From the NCBI GenBank assembly GCA_948470475.1, contig OX419337.1:40249255-40313254 (forward strand): a DNA stretch of 64,000 nucleotides, in the 5' to 3' direction. The stretch comes from Galaxea fascicularis (taxonomy: Eukaryota; Cnidaria; Anthozoa; Scleractinia; Euphylliidae). Below the pieces are notes generated by a model. The model did no database searches, was not told the origin of the DNA, and worked only from the letters and a program-made list of their open reading frames with translations. The position numbers and the translations under genes were made by a program. How positions within the stretch are numbered: position 1 is the first letter of the stretch; every line of letters starts with the position of its first letter. Positions 47,835 through 59,405 of the stretch are shown in pieces.

Positions 47835-50800
47835 CAGTGGATCATGACATATCAATGTAACTACAATTTGACAAAGAGACCGAGCACAAGATGACCATAA
47901 TTCATAGCCTCAAACAAAAACATAATGAAAGTAACACCCTAGTAGGAGGTATGAAAATGGGGGTAAAAATTGTCATACATTAGTTGTAAACCGTCTATTC
48001 AGAAGTTCCTCTCTTTCTTGTTCTTCTTGTTCCTGTTCAAAAATTTAAAGATGCAATATTGTTATACACAGTCTTGACACTGGGTCTCTTTTCTTCAAAA
48101 TAAGAAATATGGACTCTACTCAGTACACAATCATTAATCTACCATTAACAACATTGATTCTTGCCAACCATCCACAATATACATGTAATGAGACAGGTGC
48201 AACTAGTTTGTGACTCATGTGATGGTTGAGCTGACAACTGACAATACTGTACACAATGTTTTCATTACCAACTGCTACAGCTGCGACTTTGTCAGATGCA
48301 ACACTTACTTCACAGAGCCTAAAATTACAATCACCAACTTGACATCTGCCCCTACTGTGACTATAATTATATTGTGGTTCAACTTTATTCTTGGTTTAAT
48401 TTTATTTTCCTTTCATACATTACCATACCCAAAACAAAAGAAATAAATTTAAACCAAAGATAAAATTGAACCACAACAGCTACTAACACCTACAATAAAT
48501 AGAAGGGACTTCTGAAGCCATTGCACAGATCCTACAATTTTGCAACACATGTGTTCATCACAGAGCCACCACAACTTAGAAAAAACTAACAACAAATTTT
48601 AGGGGCGAAGAAGGAGGAGCTAACAAGATGAAAAGCTATGACTATCAAGCCACCTATGTCCATGAGAAAGGCAGAGAAACAGTTATATCAAAAATAAATA
48701 AAGCTGAACTTTATCTATAGACAAACCACAATTGACTGGGACTCTGCTAAATGCATTACCCAGAGTACCACTACCAACATTTCACTCTTAAGGGCTGGCT
48801 TACTAAGAGGCTGGTCGTTATTCCTAGACTTGGGGGCTGGGGGGATGGACTGGTGCAAATAGGGTGTGGGTCAATTTTAATGCAGGGACAAAAGGGAGGA
48901 GGGCTAATAAATATGTGCAATTATTCAATAAAAGACGTAATTATCTGAAATGACACCTCACAATATTAGTTGGTAAAATAAACCCAGCCTATTATTTAAC
49001 TCTTGTAAGCACATAACTACTAAACACCAAACAACATTAATTCTGCTGCTAAAATACTTAAGATAATAACAATTGGTACATAGTAACTAATTCTAACTAA
49101 AACTTGAATGTTGTGCTGGTTTCACGATTTCTGCTGCATGGGAAGTTCTAAATACACTGTACTCTATAATGTAAGAAACAACCTAACAAAGTGATACACT
49201 AGTCGCTACTTGTTATTGTTCCTTTCAATAACCTGTAGAGGAAAAGCATTTGGAATAAACTGTCAACCTTTTCCATGTTGTCTACTTTCCAGAAGCAGGG
49301 TGAGCTCTACTTTTGCCTTTAGGTGACCAGGAAATAATAGTTTTAAACCAAACATATATGCTGGGTGCCATGAATTGCAAGGGTTTAGGGTGCCCAGCTA
49401 CTTTTGTTAGAGCACAGCCTTGCTGAAGGCTTTGCAGTTTTAAGATTTTGCTCTCTTTGTAAGACCATTATTTTTTTGTCATCTCAATTCACCTGATGAA
49501 TGTGCTTATTACATATCTGTGGTCTTTTCTATTTTTTGGAAAGGCTTGCCTCAATTTCAGTGACTGTTTGATGAACTTTTATACATTTGCCCATAATGTT
49601 CTCATCAAATTCCTTTGCAGGATGATGACCTGAGAGAATCCTTCCAGAGATTGGAAGTGAGATGTCACATGGTTTTCAGTATCTTCTCCCTGCTGCTTGA
49701 TAGACATCTTAACCCTCTAACCCCTAAGAACGACTATTGTTTAATTTCTCCTTATAGTGACACTGATCAATCAAACACATAAAGGTTGTGAGAAAATGTC
49801 ATCACAAACAGTCCTTCTCAGGAGTACACTCAAACACAGGGTGATATTTCTCCAAATGATAACTGTGAGAATACATAGTTTCAGATCAGTAGGTAGTGAA
49901 TAATAATTACCTTTAGCATCTTGCGATGTTTGTAGTTGCTAAAGCCTGTTTTCAAATGTCTCAAATCATATGTAAGTTGATCCACTTTTCTGTAAAAGTA
50001 ATTATACTCAGTACAAGTCTTTGGAAATGTAGCAAATAGTTCTAAAGAGGAGAGGAAGAAAATCAGTCTCAAATTCACAAGCATAAACATAATTTGATCA
50101 GTTTTTTGCCAAGAAAAAACTTGAATGAAGTTACATAGAGAAAAACCTACATTCTTGCACTCTGCTTTTTCTGTGGTGGTTCTTTGTTAATGAGGATTGA
50201 GAGTCGGTCACAGTTGACTGAAGCCTGCTCCAGCTTGTGTTCTATTTCTTGTTCAACTGCTGCATGAGAAAAGAAGATAGATAGTTAGAAACTTTATTCA
50301 AGTGTCAAACCATGTAGCCTGAGAGAAACCCATACTAATAAGGGGACACATATTAATAAAAAATACAATACAGAATTAAAAGACTAAGACATTAAAAATT
50401 AATGCATGAAATTAATGCATTAAAATATAAATGTTACAGGTTAAATTTGATCCCAGGTCATTTTTTTATTTAACCTAGGTCAAAATGAAATACCTTTCTC
50501 TCCTAACCCTAATTATTCATGAGAAGACAATGGCATTTCATTTTGACCTAGGTTAAATCAAAAATGACCTGAGATCAAATTTAACCTGTAACATAAATAC
50601 ACTGTATCAAGATCAAAGAGTGTCATGTTGAGCTGAAGATACAGCCCTTGTAGTTAGCTTCAGACTATTAACTCAGTTAGATCTTTGCCACAAATGTGCA
50701 TTTTAAACTCATTACTTCTTTTGGCTGATCTGTCAAGGACAGTTTCCCCAACAATTTAAGTCCTAAGTATCACAGTGAGCACCTACCGTACGTTACAGAG

Positions 50801-52630
50801 TTATACCTAGGAGTGGCGAAATCAGATTGCCTCAAGTTATACCTATGCTTTTAAAATATTGCAAATATTACTTGGGCATATATTATATTATATCAATATG
50901 TAATAATTAAGTGGAGCATGATCGTCTGGGTGAGTGTAGTCCTGAGAAGGACTGTTTGTGGTGACATTGACTGACGTTTTGACAACCTGAGTGGGAGTCA
51001 TCATCAGAGTCAAGTGATTTGTGTAACTGTATAAATACTCTGGTCGTTGATGTGATTGGTCAACGAAGTCATGATATTATTGGTCAACTGTCAGTTAAGC
51101 CTAGTTGTGATTGGCTGTGAAGGCTGTACACAGTGATTGGTGCATTTTGATCCATCTTTAGTTAGTGTAATGTGTGTACGTGTATTGTTAGTAAAATGTT
51201 GGTCTGTTGTTTGTCCGTTGTAAACAGTGATTGGTGCATTTCACTCCACGTCTGTACATGTGTTGTTGTCGGTCAGTCTGTTGTTTGTCCGTTGTTTATG
51301 TCATCAACAAGTCGTTTGTAAGGTGCGGGAAGTTGTAAGCAATGGTTTAGTGGTGTCTGTTCTAAGTTAGTAAACCAGCTTTCCAGTATGATACGTTGGT
51401 AGTAATTAGTACTGTATGTAACACATTCAGCAGAGTTCCAGTCAATTCTGTGCTTTGTCTGTAAATGGTGTTCAGCAATGTTATTGTTGAGGTCACCTTT
51501 ATTTTCTCATCACTCATTTGTGTTCAGTCAGTCTTACGTTCAAGTTTCTGCAGGTCTCACCGATATAGGTGGACTGGCAGTCGCAGCATTTGATCTTGTA
51601 AACTGCTCCTTGTCTGTCCTTTGGTTTGTCTTATCCTTAATGTTCGTAAAGTGGTGATGGGTTTGTGAGCAACACGGACGTTGTAGGGCTCTACAATGTG
51701 TGCAATGGTTTTCAATGTGCCTTTGATCTAAATCTCTGCTGAATGCATTACATGCAGTACTAATTATATATTACTAAATAATGATATGACTCGGGTTCAA
51801 ACCATTAACGATTTATATATAACTTGCAAATGTCTGTTCATCAAAGTTGGCAGCTTAGCCCTTTCCAATAATTGGATATACCTAGCTTTTCATACATGTA
51901 TTTACATCGAGAGACTAAAATGGGGGAGATAAAGGACTCAGTTTCTAGCATTCGAACATTTACCAGGGGTTAATCTACACAGTCCCGAGGTTAAAACAAA
52001 AATATGAGAAAGAGCTAAGAAACACATGTTAGAGAAAAGGAGATGAAAGGACAGATTGAAAAATATCAATAATCATTACAAGTCAATAATGTGAGCCATT
52101 CAACCTGTCAAGAGTGGTAGATGCTCGAGGTTACATAATATAATCACCTCTGATTACATTTGAATCTCCAAGTCAGCCCAATATGGAACACTAAGGCACA
52201 CTATGGAATGTAACGTGGATGATACAATAGCTTATACAATGGAAATAAAAACCTCTACTATGGGCAGGGTGGGAAAGAACAGGGAGCGGACAAGGTACAT
52301 GTATTTTATATGTTGATGTCCTCTCACCATGTAATGAATCCGGGTGAGTAGTACTCAGTTTGCTTAGTAATCCTTGAACTCCAACAATTAGCCTAAAAAG
52401 AAACATACAGGCAATTATTCCCCTACGTATAGAGATAATTGAACATCTGCACTTGTAGCAGCTTGTTTTGTGAAACTGGATGTTTTTGCCTGTGTTAGCA
52501 GAGCTCGAGATTCCGAACACGTTCGAGATTCTTTCTATGGCATAGACGGATCAGTGGCAACAAGAAATATTTTGAAGGGCTAGACAGGCTACAATACTCA
52601 CCGATTAGTCTCTTGGTAAAGACTGTCCAT
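45026..52630 (-). CDS. GOSR2: GOSR2 / membrin, Golgi Qb-SNARE
   Basis: Eight exons give 213 residues, essentially the length of human GOSR2 (212): 52602-52630, 52328-52392, 50151-50259, 49911-49989, 47979-48032, 47475-47618, 46157-46243 and 45026-45100. Every junction is GT/AG and phase-consistent. The protein starts MDSLYQETN, has an N-terminal helical region ([32 protein letters not shown]), and then a SNARE motif over about residues 118-188. Its centre is [20 protein letters not shown], followed by [15 protein letters not shown]. The last exon encodes one tail-anchor helix, [18 protein letters not shown], ending in KYLT. Family members sit in the cis-Golgi and pair with syntaxin-5, BET1 and SEC22B to fuse ER-derived vesicles. 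An AATAAA lies only about 10 bases after the stop, implying a short 3' UTR. The introns hold several MITEs and a Penelope-like element. Confidence 0.93.
45610..45691. repeat. Hairpin inverted repeat
   Basis: CAGGGATTTAACAAGATTGA and TAAAAGAA are mirrored by TTCTTTTATCA and TTTTTGTTAAATCCCTG. The imperfect arms of about 30 bp lie in the last GOSR2 intron and are probably a MITE remnant. Confidence 0.6.
46547..47185. mobile_element. Tc1/mariner-like MITE, GACCTCTATTAAG ends
   Basis: TA at 46545-46546 and 47186-47187 flanks 639 bp. The left end is CAGAGCGACCTCTATTAAGT and the right end, reverse-complemented, is CAGTGGGACCTCTATTAAGC; both continue GGCCACC. The subterminal word CCTCTATTAAGTGGCCA recurs several times in each half, together with AAAGTCCCGA. 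There is no transposase. It lies within the last-but-one region of GOSR2, intron 6. Confidence 0.8.
47725..47833 (+). repeat. Microsatellite, (ATC)n / (ATT)n
   Basis: Imperfect CATCAC/CATTATCAT triplets run into about ten perfect ATT units at the end. It lies in GOSR2 intron 5. Confidence 0.9.
48372..48476. mobile_element. Foldback MITE, TTGTGGTTCAACTTTAT ends
   Basis: TTGTGGTTCAACTTTATTCT and the following TGGTTTAA are mirrored by TTTAAACCAAAGATAAAATT followed by GAACCACAA. The loop is about 40 bp. Non-coding, in a GOSR2 intron. Confidence 0.7.
50431..50594. mobile_element. Foldback MITE, ATGTTACAGGTTAAATTTGA ends
   Basis: Arms of about 60 bp, starting ATGTTACAGGTTAAATTTGA and containing TTTAACCTAGGTCAAAATGA, are mirrored with few changes around a loop of about 40 bp. 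Located in GOSR2 intron 2, between exons 3 and 2. Confidence 0.75.
50912..51725 (-). mobile_element. Penelope-like element, 3' part with GIY-YIG endonuclease
   Basis: On the reverse strand, 51725-51620 reads [20 protein letters not shown], the linker after the reverse transcriptase. Then comes [20 protein letters not shown] and LNVRLTEHK at about 51610-51515, the GIY-YIG nuclease core with its zinc-binding cysteines. It continues through frameshifts as [20 protein letters not shown] and [14 protein letters not shown]. This combination identifies a Penelope-like retroelement. Stops and frameshifts show it is inactive. The reverse transcriptase part itself is not present. It sits in GOSR2 intron 2 in the same orientation as the gene. 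Confidence 0.8.
50967..51013 (-). ncRNA. Decayed hammerhead-ribozyme-like motif
   Basis: Read on the minus strand: TTGACT (stem I 5' strand), CTGATGA (core box), a stem-loop closed by GAC and GTC, AAAA in place of GAAA, C, then GTC and AGTCAA. The last six bases pair perfectly with the first six, as stem I should, with GTC as cleavage triplet. Penelope-like elements are known to carry hammerhead ribozymes at this kind of position. The G-to-A change in the GAAA box and one unpaired base before stem II suggest this copy is inactive. Confidence 0.55.
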
Positions 52631-52724
52631 GATTAAACACGGCTGATTCACTTGATCAGGAAACAAATCGCTTGAAGAGTCACAAATCTTAACAATTCCA
52701 AGAAAATATTCTTCTTATCGAGAA

Positions 52725-52976
52725 TCATCCGCCATGTTCTTTCGCAGGTGGCCTCCGCTGACACAAATAAGACACGTCATAACTTGCCCCCCACCCCTCC
52801 GCCCTCCGGCAACCCTCCGGCTGGTACTGTGGCACGTTCCCAGGTCTCTTCTTCCCGTTCGTTCGGGCATCCATTGACTGGTACAGAGTTAGAAAAAGAA
52901 TTGTACCGGCCCCAATGGCCAGAGTATGGAAGAACTCGACGAGAGTCCCACCAGAGCCATTTTTAGCCGTGTGCAT
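52725..52976 (-). CDS. Candidate small membrane protein ORF
   Basis: An 83-codon frame starts MHTAKNGSGG, has a hydrophobic segment FFHTLAIGAGTILFLTLYQS that could span a membrane, and ends in a Pro/Arg/Gly-rich tail. It stops 94 bases before the GOSR2 start codon on the same strand, so it may lie in the GOSR2 promoter or 5' UTR, be an independent short gene, or be chance in a GC-rich promoter. I do not recognise the family. Confidence 0.35.
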   Translation of the reverse strand: MHTAKNGSGGTLVEFFHTLAIGAGTILFLTLYQSMDARTNGKKRPGNVPQYQPEGCRRAEGWGASYDVSYLCQRRPPAKEHGG

Positions 52977-53230
52977 CGCGTACAATACGACCAGAGGTCC
53001 GGAACTCGCGAGATACCCCGTAGCTTTCGTTTGTGATTAGAAAACGCTGATACAACACAAACAATACCCCTAGCCCTGAAACAAAAGAAGTTACAGGTCA
53101 TGGGAACCGATAAAAATATAGGTCTGGAAGAGCTGCAGGATCACTCGAACTCACGCGTGCAAGGTTGATGGTATATGCCTATGCCAGCCTTACAGCAGCC
53201 TTACAGCTGCAAATCTCGTTCCCAGGGCCC

Positions 53231-53281
53231 ACGTGTCTTTTAGTCAGCGCCAAGACTCTTCGCGCTGACCAAAAGACACGT
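53231..53281. repeat. Perfect short hairpin
   Basis: ACGTGTCTTTTAGTCAGCGC at 53231-53250 is mirrored at 53262-53281 with one mismatch, around an 11-base loop. The ends contain CACGTG. Probably a small MITE or its core. Confidence 0.7.
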
Positions 53282-53339
53282 GAGCTCTGGAGATTGTACA
53301 GCTGCCATATACAAAATGCAGTTAATATTACCGACTTTA

Positions 53340-53810
53340 AAGCCGCGGCTTCACGAGCGATTTTTTGCTTGCGATGGTGATGCGATTTTTTCTAATTTGT
53401 CGCGTCGTCAGCGCGCGGTGAAAACCACCCGTGTAGCCACCCTCGCGCAATTGCTGCGATGGCGACATCTAATTAAATCGCAGAAAAAATCGCGAGAAAT
53501 TCGATGAGCCTAATTTTTCGCGACAAAATCGCAGACTTTGTCACTCGTGTAGCCACCACCACGCGCCGGTGGCTTTCGCAACGCCGTAACCGAGGAAAGC
53601 CTGGAGCTAGTACGGCGTCGTGAAGCACGGGAAAATATGAGAAGCGACGAAGGATAATTAGCTGATTTCCTTTGAAGAACTGCTCGAAGCGGCGCCGCTA
53701 TCACTTCAGCTTGGGCTTGTTGACCTGGTAAGAACAGAACGTTTAAAAAATTCAACTTCGATTCTTTTGGCTTCAAAAATGATGCCTTATCTTCAGAAAG
53801 GAACAAACTT
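53340..53810. repeat. GC-rich repeat-like segment
   Basis: The phrases CGTGTAGCCACC (53431 and 53552) and AAAAAATCGC/GCGATTTTTT recur on both strands, in the way of the ends of a DNA transposon. A 98-codon minus-strand frame (including SLLIFSRASRRRTSSRLSSV) lies over its right half. I do not recognise that frame and do not call it a gene. Confidence 0.35.
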
Positions 53811-56001
53811 CAAATACCGGTTGGCAAAATAGTGAAAAAAGGCTGTTCTACTTTATAAAATAAAGCTAAATACTCACGTTTTGTGAACAACAGCAAATCG
53901 ACTCAGTTCGCTTTCTCCTGAGAACTCGAGATAGAAAGAAAATACCGCGCGCATACGCCCTTCATTCTAAATTTGAAAATTCAGTTCCGGCCGCGTCTAG
54001 AATATTAAAGTCCCAATTAGATTCCATCCACCGCAACCCCTCAGGACACTTTCTGACGTTTACACGATGTTATATTCCGCCCCCGTTAGTGATTGTCTAA
54101 CCTTATCCCTGCAATGCTAGGATTCGGGCGAGCGCGGTGAATGCTTAGAAAGAACTCGTGCCTGCACAGACTGGTGTACCACCAAATTAAAACAGATAAA
54201 TAGCCAAAGTATCACTGCATTGAGGAAAAAACTGCGAAGACCGCGTAGGCGGCGGGAGTGGCCCTCGCACTTTACCTAAAAATTGTTCCTCGGGCCCTGT
54301 TAAGGGCAAACTTCTCTCCGCCAGGAAAGACAACTTGCAGTAGGTCCGTGTGTATGGAGGATACATTATGCTCCATCATTAAAATCGAAATACATGTGCA
54401 CTCATAATGCACTGTCACGAGTTCCACTGTAGTACAAGAGAATAAGGAGCTCTGGGAACAGAAAAGGGTACTTCGATTTCTTCGGATTTACAGTCATCCA
54501 CCATCTTGAATTTGGTAACCACTACGGCCAACGTCATGTAAGAGTCACCAACGTCAAATGTCCTTCTCTTTGATGCATTTTCAGTTTTCTAAATTAAGCA
54601 TCTTACCAGCCATGTAGAAATTTAAACTTTGGAAATTCAGTTTGTTCTCGTTACAAACTTCATCAATGAAAAAACTGTCGTCAATGCAGGTGTCGGCAGG
54701 ACTATTCCGGGGCTAAGGGGTAGACACATATTTTAGGTTTGCGGTTTTATGGTTCTTCATAAACATTTGTATTCTGATCATGATACTATGACAAAGCCAG
54801 AAAGAGGATTTTGGGCTGCCACAGAATCGGATCGATTTCAAATGAATTAACAGTAATCCGAACTCTAGGCTTTGCACTCAGGAAACGCATCTTACCTTCA
54901 TCGTGTTACGAGGTAACGCAAAACACAAGAATATTATCATATAACAGATTAATTGTGAACCTGATCCAAAAGACAATCGCTTTGCGATGTCAAGTATTAG
55001 ATGCATCTGAACGCGGAAGTGGAAAGCAAGGAACGATAGCTGCAGTTTGGATTACCTTAGTTTAGATAGTCGGCGTTTGAATGTTCAACTAACAAACAAA
55101 GGTAATCCAAATTGAAACTACAATTGTCGAATCACTGACATTACAAAGCGACCAGCCACAGCCCCCACCTCTCAGTCCCATCCCCACCCCTTACCATTCA
55201 CCCCTGGAATGGACCTGCTGGGCATGTGCTATAAAAAGGACCAATTTGCGTATGACCTGTCAACCTTCGAACTTAAACTGTGCGCCTTTTTCATGTTGTT
55301 GTTTAATTATTACTGGTCTGTTCCGTTTAAATTCTAAATTTGAGGCCTGGAAGAAGCCACTGGATAGTAATCTTCTGTAATGCAAATTCTAGAGCTTAAA
55401 CCCATGCGAACACACTGTCAATCACACTCAAAATGACAGCTTTTGTCCAATCATTCCAACTGATAAACCCCTTACTTTTCAAAGATATTCAATAAAATTG
55501 CATGGCGAGCTTTCTCATACCTAAAAGCTTGGTTAAAAGATTAGATACTCAATTCACTTTACCGCTACTGAAGTCCTGGAACAGTTTCTTTTTGGCATGG
55601 CTCCACCCAGAGAGGTGCACTATTCTATCCTTAACGTATCTGGCATGTTAAAGGATGAGGGTTTAACCCTGTGGAGGAAGCCTCTCCATGTTAAACTCAA
55701 AGACATGCTCCAGGGATCTAATGACATTTTTCCTAATTAATTTTGTTTGTTTACTTCAAAAGAATGCTGTTTGTGATTCGTGAAAAAGGAGCAATCAACC
55801 ATTAGAAAACAACTATCATTTACAGGATCAGACTCTTTCTAAACTACTGGATTATGAAACAAAGTCTGGCCATGTTAAGACAAGAAGCAGATTCGTGAAA
55901 AGTGACATGATGGCAGCCATCAAGCCAAAAGCTTCAAGGTTTAAATTACTTTAAACATATGTTCAGCTGTAGTAATGGTTGATTGTTAACGTATCATTGT
56001 T
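53811..56001. other. Spacer between GOSR2 and LITAF-like genes
   Basis: No gene is recognised. Around 55565-55740 a start-less plus-strand frame of some 58 codons (VLEQFLFGMAPPREV and on) is open up to a TAA and may be an old coding remnant. The rest is unremarkable. Confidence 0.35.
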
Positions 56002-59000
56002 TTACATTCGGCGAAATACTCCAACTTGAGTTCCACAAGATGGGCAAGTGTGGATCACGTCTTTCATGGAATCGACACAGAATGGAATCAGACAGCATCC
56101 TGCGTCACATCTATAAGAAAACACAACAATTTATTTGTTTTAGTCACCTCAATCCGGCAGTTATGGGTTTGATTGGGCTCGTGAGAACTCAGTTGTTTAT
56201 CGTGTGACAAGCGGCTCTTGCGCATGGATTGGCCTGGAATTCAAATTTCATAAATTTATGATGTCTAATTTTGGAGCTGAGGCTGGATAAAATAAATAAA
56301 GAAATACTGTGTTTATAATGAAAGTGCACTTAGCTATCCAAGACGCCCTGTTAGGGGGGGGGGTTAGTCATTCCTTATCCCTAAAATTCCGGGGGCAGTT
56401 ATCCCTCATCCCTAAAATAACCGAGACTGTTATCCTCAAAACTACTCATCTTTGGAATTTGACATCTGACCCATCTTGCTTGAATTTGGACTGATAAATG
56501 ACCCGTTACTGTACGTTACCGGTCGCCGGTACTGTAAATTCTTGGCAAAAGTGACCAAACGTGTGACAACTGAGAAATCAATTATCCCTAAAACTACCCT
56601 AACAGGGCCTCGTCCAAGCTAGTTTACAAGCACTCCACTTAAATCCAAAGAAACAAATAATTGAAATAAACTCAACATGATAAGAATCCCAACCAGCGGG
56701 AAGCAAACCAGTTGGCTATTTACAAGGATGACCGAGGAGTTGAACCAAGCACTTACCCGGAACAACACCAGCTAGTGGCCAGAGCGGGTCACCGCATGGA
56801 AATCCAGCGACCTAACCACTCGTCTATCCTTCCTCCCATTAATGTTATTTTAGCTGCGATTTGTTTTTTAGAGTGTTTGCTGTGATGTGGTAATCAAGTT
56901 GCTTTTCACATGCTTGTACGGGCGGCTTGCTCTGATGCCGCGAAAAAGATGTCGCGCCACCCACTTGAACTCTTGGTATGAATTTGGCATTACAAAAAGC
57001 ATTGAACACAGAGGTTCATAACGCAGCAAAAACAATTAAAGACGGCCTTAACTGACTCAGCCTGGATAAAGGGGGTAGTTTCTAAAGAAACAAGGAGTCT
57101 AAAAGCTCTAGTTTTAAGCGTTAGCAAACACTAGAAACACTAGAAACGTAAGCTTGTAGAATCCCTGTTTGTTGGTCCAATTTACATTATCAACTCCGTT
57201 GATAAAACCAAATTCTTGACTCAGCCTAGTATGTTCTTAACATGTTCTTAAAATTTGGGTTAATCTCAGCTTTATATTTTGGAAAAAGGGTTCGTATAAA
57301 AAACGCCTTGAAAAGAATTTACACTGAGCACTTTGAAATTGTATTCATGTCGTGGCAGCCCGAAGTACAGCAACAAGAACAACAGTCCTGACAACGGTTG
57401 ATCTTCGTCAAAAGGGACACCAGAATGGCGTATCCATACTGAGTCTTTTAGGGAAACTATTTTTCGGCATTGTCTTGTTCTGCCGAGTGCTGTTAAGCCA
57501 GGAATCGTTCTCAATTGTTTCTCTACTCGTCGTTCAACTCTATTCTTCTAAAAGTGATTCATGTTGTCAAACGCATTTCATTTTTTGCGCCGGTATGAAG
57601 CCCATGTCTTGAAAGGTCTTAAAGAGACATACCAACCTATTTTGTCACAAGAGCCGACTGAAGCCTAGGATCACCCGACAACCTTTTATTCTTAAAAGCT
57701 GTGTTACTTGTTTTACATAGTTTCATTATAAATTTGGAAACCGCGTCGAGTTATGTTTTTATGGTAGACATTACTGACATGAAATTGGAACCCACGATTC
57801 CAACGTTTCAATAATTATTACCTCAAATTTTGAATTCAGTATGCATTTCCGACGAAACAGACAAACAGATCATCGATGCCTTGTAAGATAATGGCAACAT
57901 CTGCTGGTAAGTGCTGACGTCATTGTCCAATTGTATGAACAAGACAACGCAGCTGAATGACTTAGTACGCGCGCTGTGACTGGTAAATTTTGTGGGCCGT
58001 ATTCTACTGTAAGGCCCGCTACATTTCAAAGTTTCCTTTCCTGCTTACTAACCTCGTTTTCCCGGTCCGTACTGTCAGTTACGGATCCGCGTTTTTTGAT
58101 TCCCGCGAACGGGAAAAAAATCGGTTAGTAAAGGCGCGTTTACACTGCAGAAAAATGTGGGTCCGGACTCGTGAAAAAAATTATACGGACCCATAACTTT
58201 TGTAGAGAAATACTTGAGTTTCCGCGGGGCCATAGGCGCCTATGGCCCTGCGGGCCTTACAGTAGAACATGGCCCGCAAAATTTACCAATGACAGCGCGC
58301 ATACTAAGTCACTCAGCTGCGTTATCTTGTTCATACAGTTGGACAACGACGTCAGCACTTAAATGGGGCTTAAGAGGTATGAATATAAGAATAGTAATGG
58401 AAACTTGCTTAAGTTGCTTTAGTAAGCCTTCCGCTGCGATTGACGTTGTTGTAGCGATTTACATATCCATATCTTATCATGTGATGACGGGTTTAGCTGT
58501 CAAACCGATCAGAGCGAAACGAATTTGTTAATGCCGAAAAACTTTAGCGTTACTAGAAAAATTTAAAAAAAGGTGACAAACAAGTACACGATAGTTTAAG
58601 ATGAATTATTACCCACAATTGTCGACAGGTGTAGTTAAATATTTTGTGGTGTCCGCCATGAGCTATGATATCGATACATTATGCATGTTTCTCTTTCTAC
58701 TTCTCTGAATTAAAGCCCCTTTTTAACTGCGTTCAGTACTGTTTTAATGGCACTGAACAAACGCGGTCCACTGGATTTACAGATAAGCCTAAATGGTAAA
58801 TGTAAATGTAAGCCTTTCGCTTACCCATGCAGTTTAACACTTCGCTACAGTAGAAAAATGATGGCTGCGAGAAGCGACAAAATTGCTGTTTATTTTAGAA
58901 TTTGGGCTAGCGTGTGGAGATTTTCAGTTTTACTCGTTAATAGATCGTACAGAACTAAGTTACAGTCTTGAGCCAGTAATTTGGGGAAATAAGAACAACT

Positions 59001-59405
59001 TCAAGCAAGCCAATGGTAGAATAAGCGAATAAAATAAACATCGTATCCCAATCATGGAAATAATGAACGCCTCGACGAAGCGTTGAATTTAGCACGAAGT
59101 GCTGCTTACCCAATTACGCATAAACCAAGGCAAGCGAGCCAAGTTAGTGTACCAGTAACATAGCTTGTCGCCGTTACGATGGTAGCTCCACAGTTTGGAC
59201 AAGTCGTGGCAACCGGCGACTCATGAAAACCCGCTATTATATGCGTTGGTTGCTGAATTATGGTGGTGGTAGTTGTAGCATAGCCTGGTTGAGCGGGATA
59301 CCCAGGCTGTTGAGGAGGATAACCGGGCTGCTGGGGATTGTACCCTGCTTGGGGATACACTCCTGGAGGCTGTTGCTCGGGATACGGTGGTGGTTTATCA
59401 GTCAT
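56002..59405 (-). CDS. LITAF-domain (SIMPLE-like) protein
   Basis: Two exons, 59110-59405 and 56002-56110, give 134 residues; the donor GG-GTAAGC (phase 2) and the acceptor TTATAG join in frame. The first 45 residues are Pro/Gln/Tyr/Gly-rich and include PPPY at residues 5-8, a WW-domain docking site of the kind LITAF uses for NEDD4-family ubiquitin ligases. The LITAF domain follows: Cys69-x-x-Cys72 (CPNC), a hydrophobic helix [14 protein letters not shown], then [20 protein letters not shown] with Cys121 and Cys124. The two Cys pairs bind one zinc and the hydrophobic part inserts into the cytosolic face of late endosome and lysosome membranes. An in-frame TAA 3 bases upstream fixes the start. 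LITAF-like and CDIP-like paralogs are many, so no exact symbol is given. Confidence 0.9.
56687..56838 (-). repeat. tRNA-derived SINE, family B (copy 2)
   Basis: The body GGGTAAGTGCTTGGTTCAAC and the phrase TTGTAAATAGCC match the copy at 31283-31455. The tRNA head is partly deleted around box B. It lies in the single LITAF-like intron. Confidence 0.6.
57908..58361. mobile_element. Long foldback element, TAAGTGCTGACGTC ends
   Basis: About 115 bp at 57908-58021 recur inverted at 58246-58361, both starting TAAGTGCTGACGTC at the outside and ending near AGGCCCGC inside. The central 220 bp contain a further inverted pair (TTACTAACC at 58047 and GGTTAGTAA at 58122) and a perfect 22-bp palindrome at 58227-58248 centred on GGCGCC. 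The two arms give similar short minus/plus reading frames, which are shadows of the repeat. Within the LITAF-like intron. Confidence 0.75.

Noticed and set aside
52191..52520. A 109-codon minus-strand frame
   Set aside because: It merely contains GOSR2 exon 2 (52328-52392) with intron read-through on both sides.
53510..53806. A 98-codon minus-strand protein-coding gene
   Set aside because: The frame overlaps GC-rich repeated words on both strands, has no recognised domain and no splice or start support.
55565..55740. A start-less plus-strand frame that reads like real protein (MAPPREVHYSILNVSGMLKD)
   Set aside because: It has no ATG-led beginning, no clear acceptor and no recognised family; noted in the spacer entry but not called as a gene.
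57272..57514. An 80-codon minus-strand frame with a Leu-rich stretch
   Set aside because: It lies in the LITAF-like intron without splice-consistent ends or family similarity; chance is more likely.
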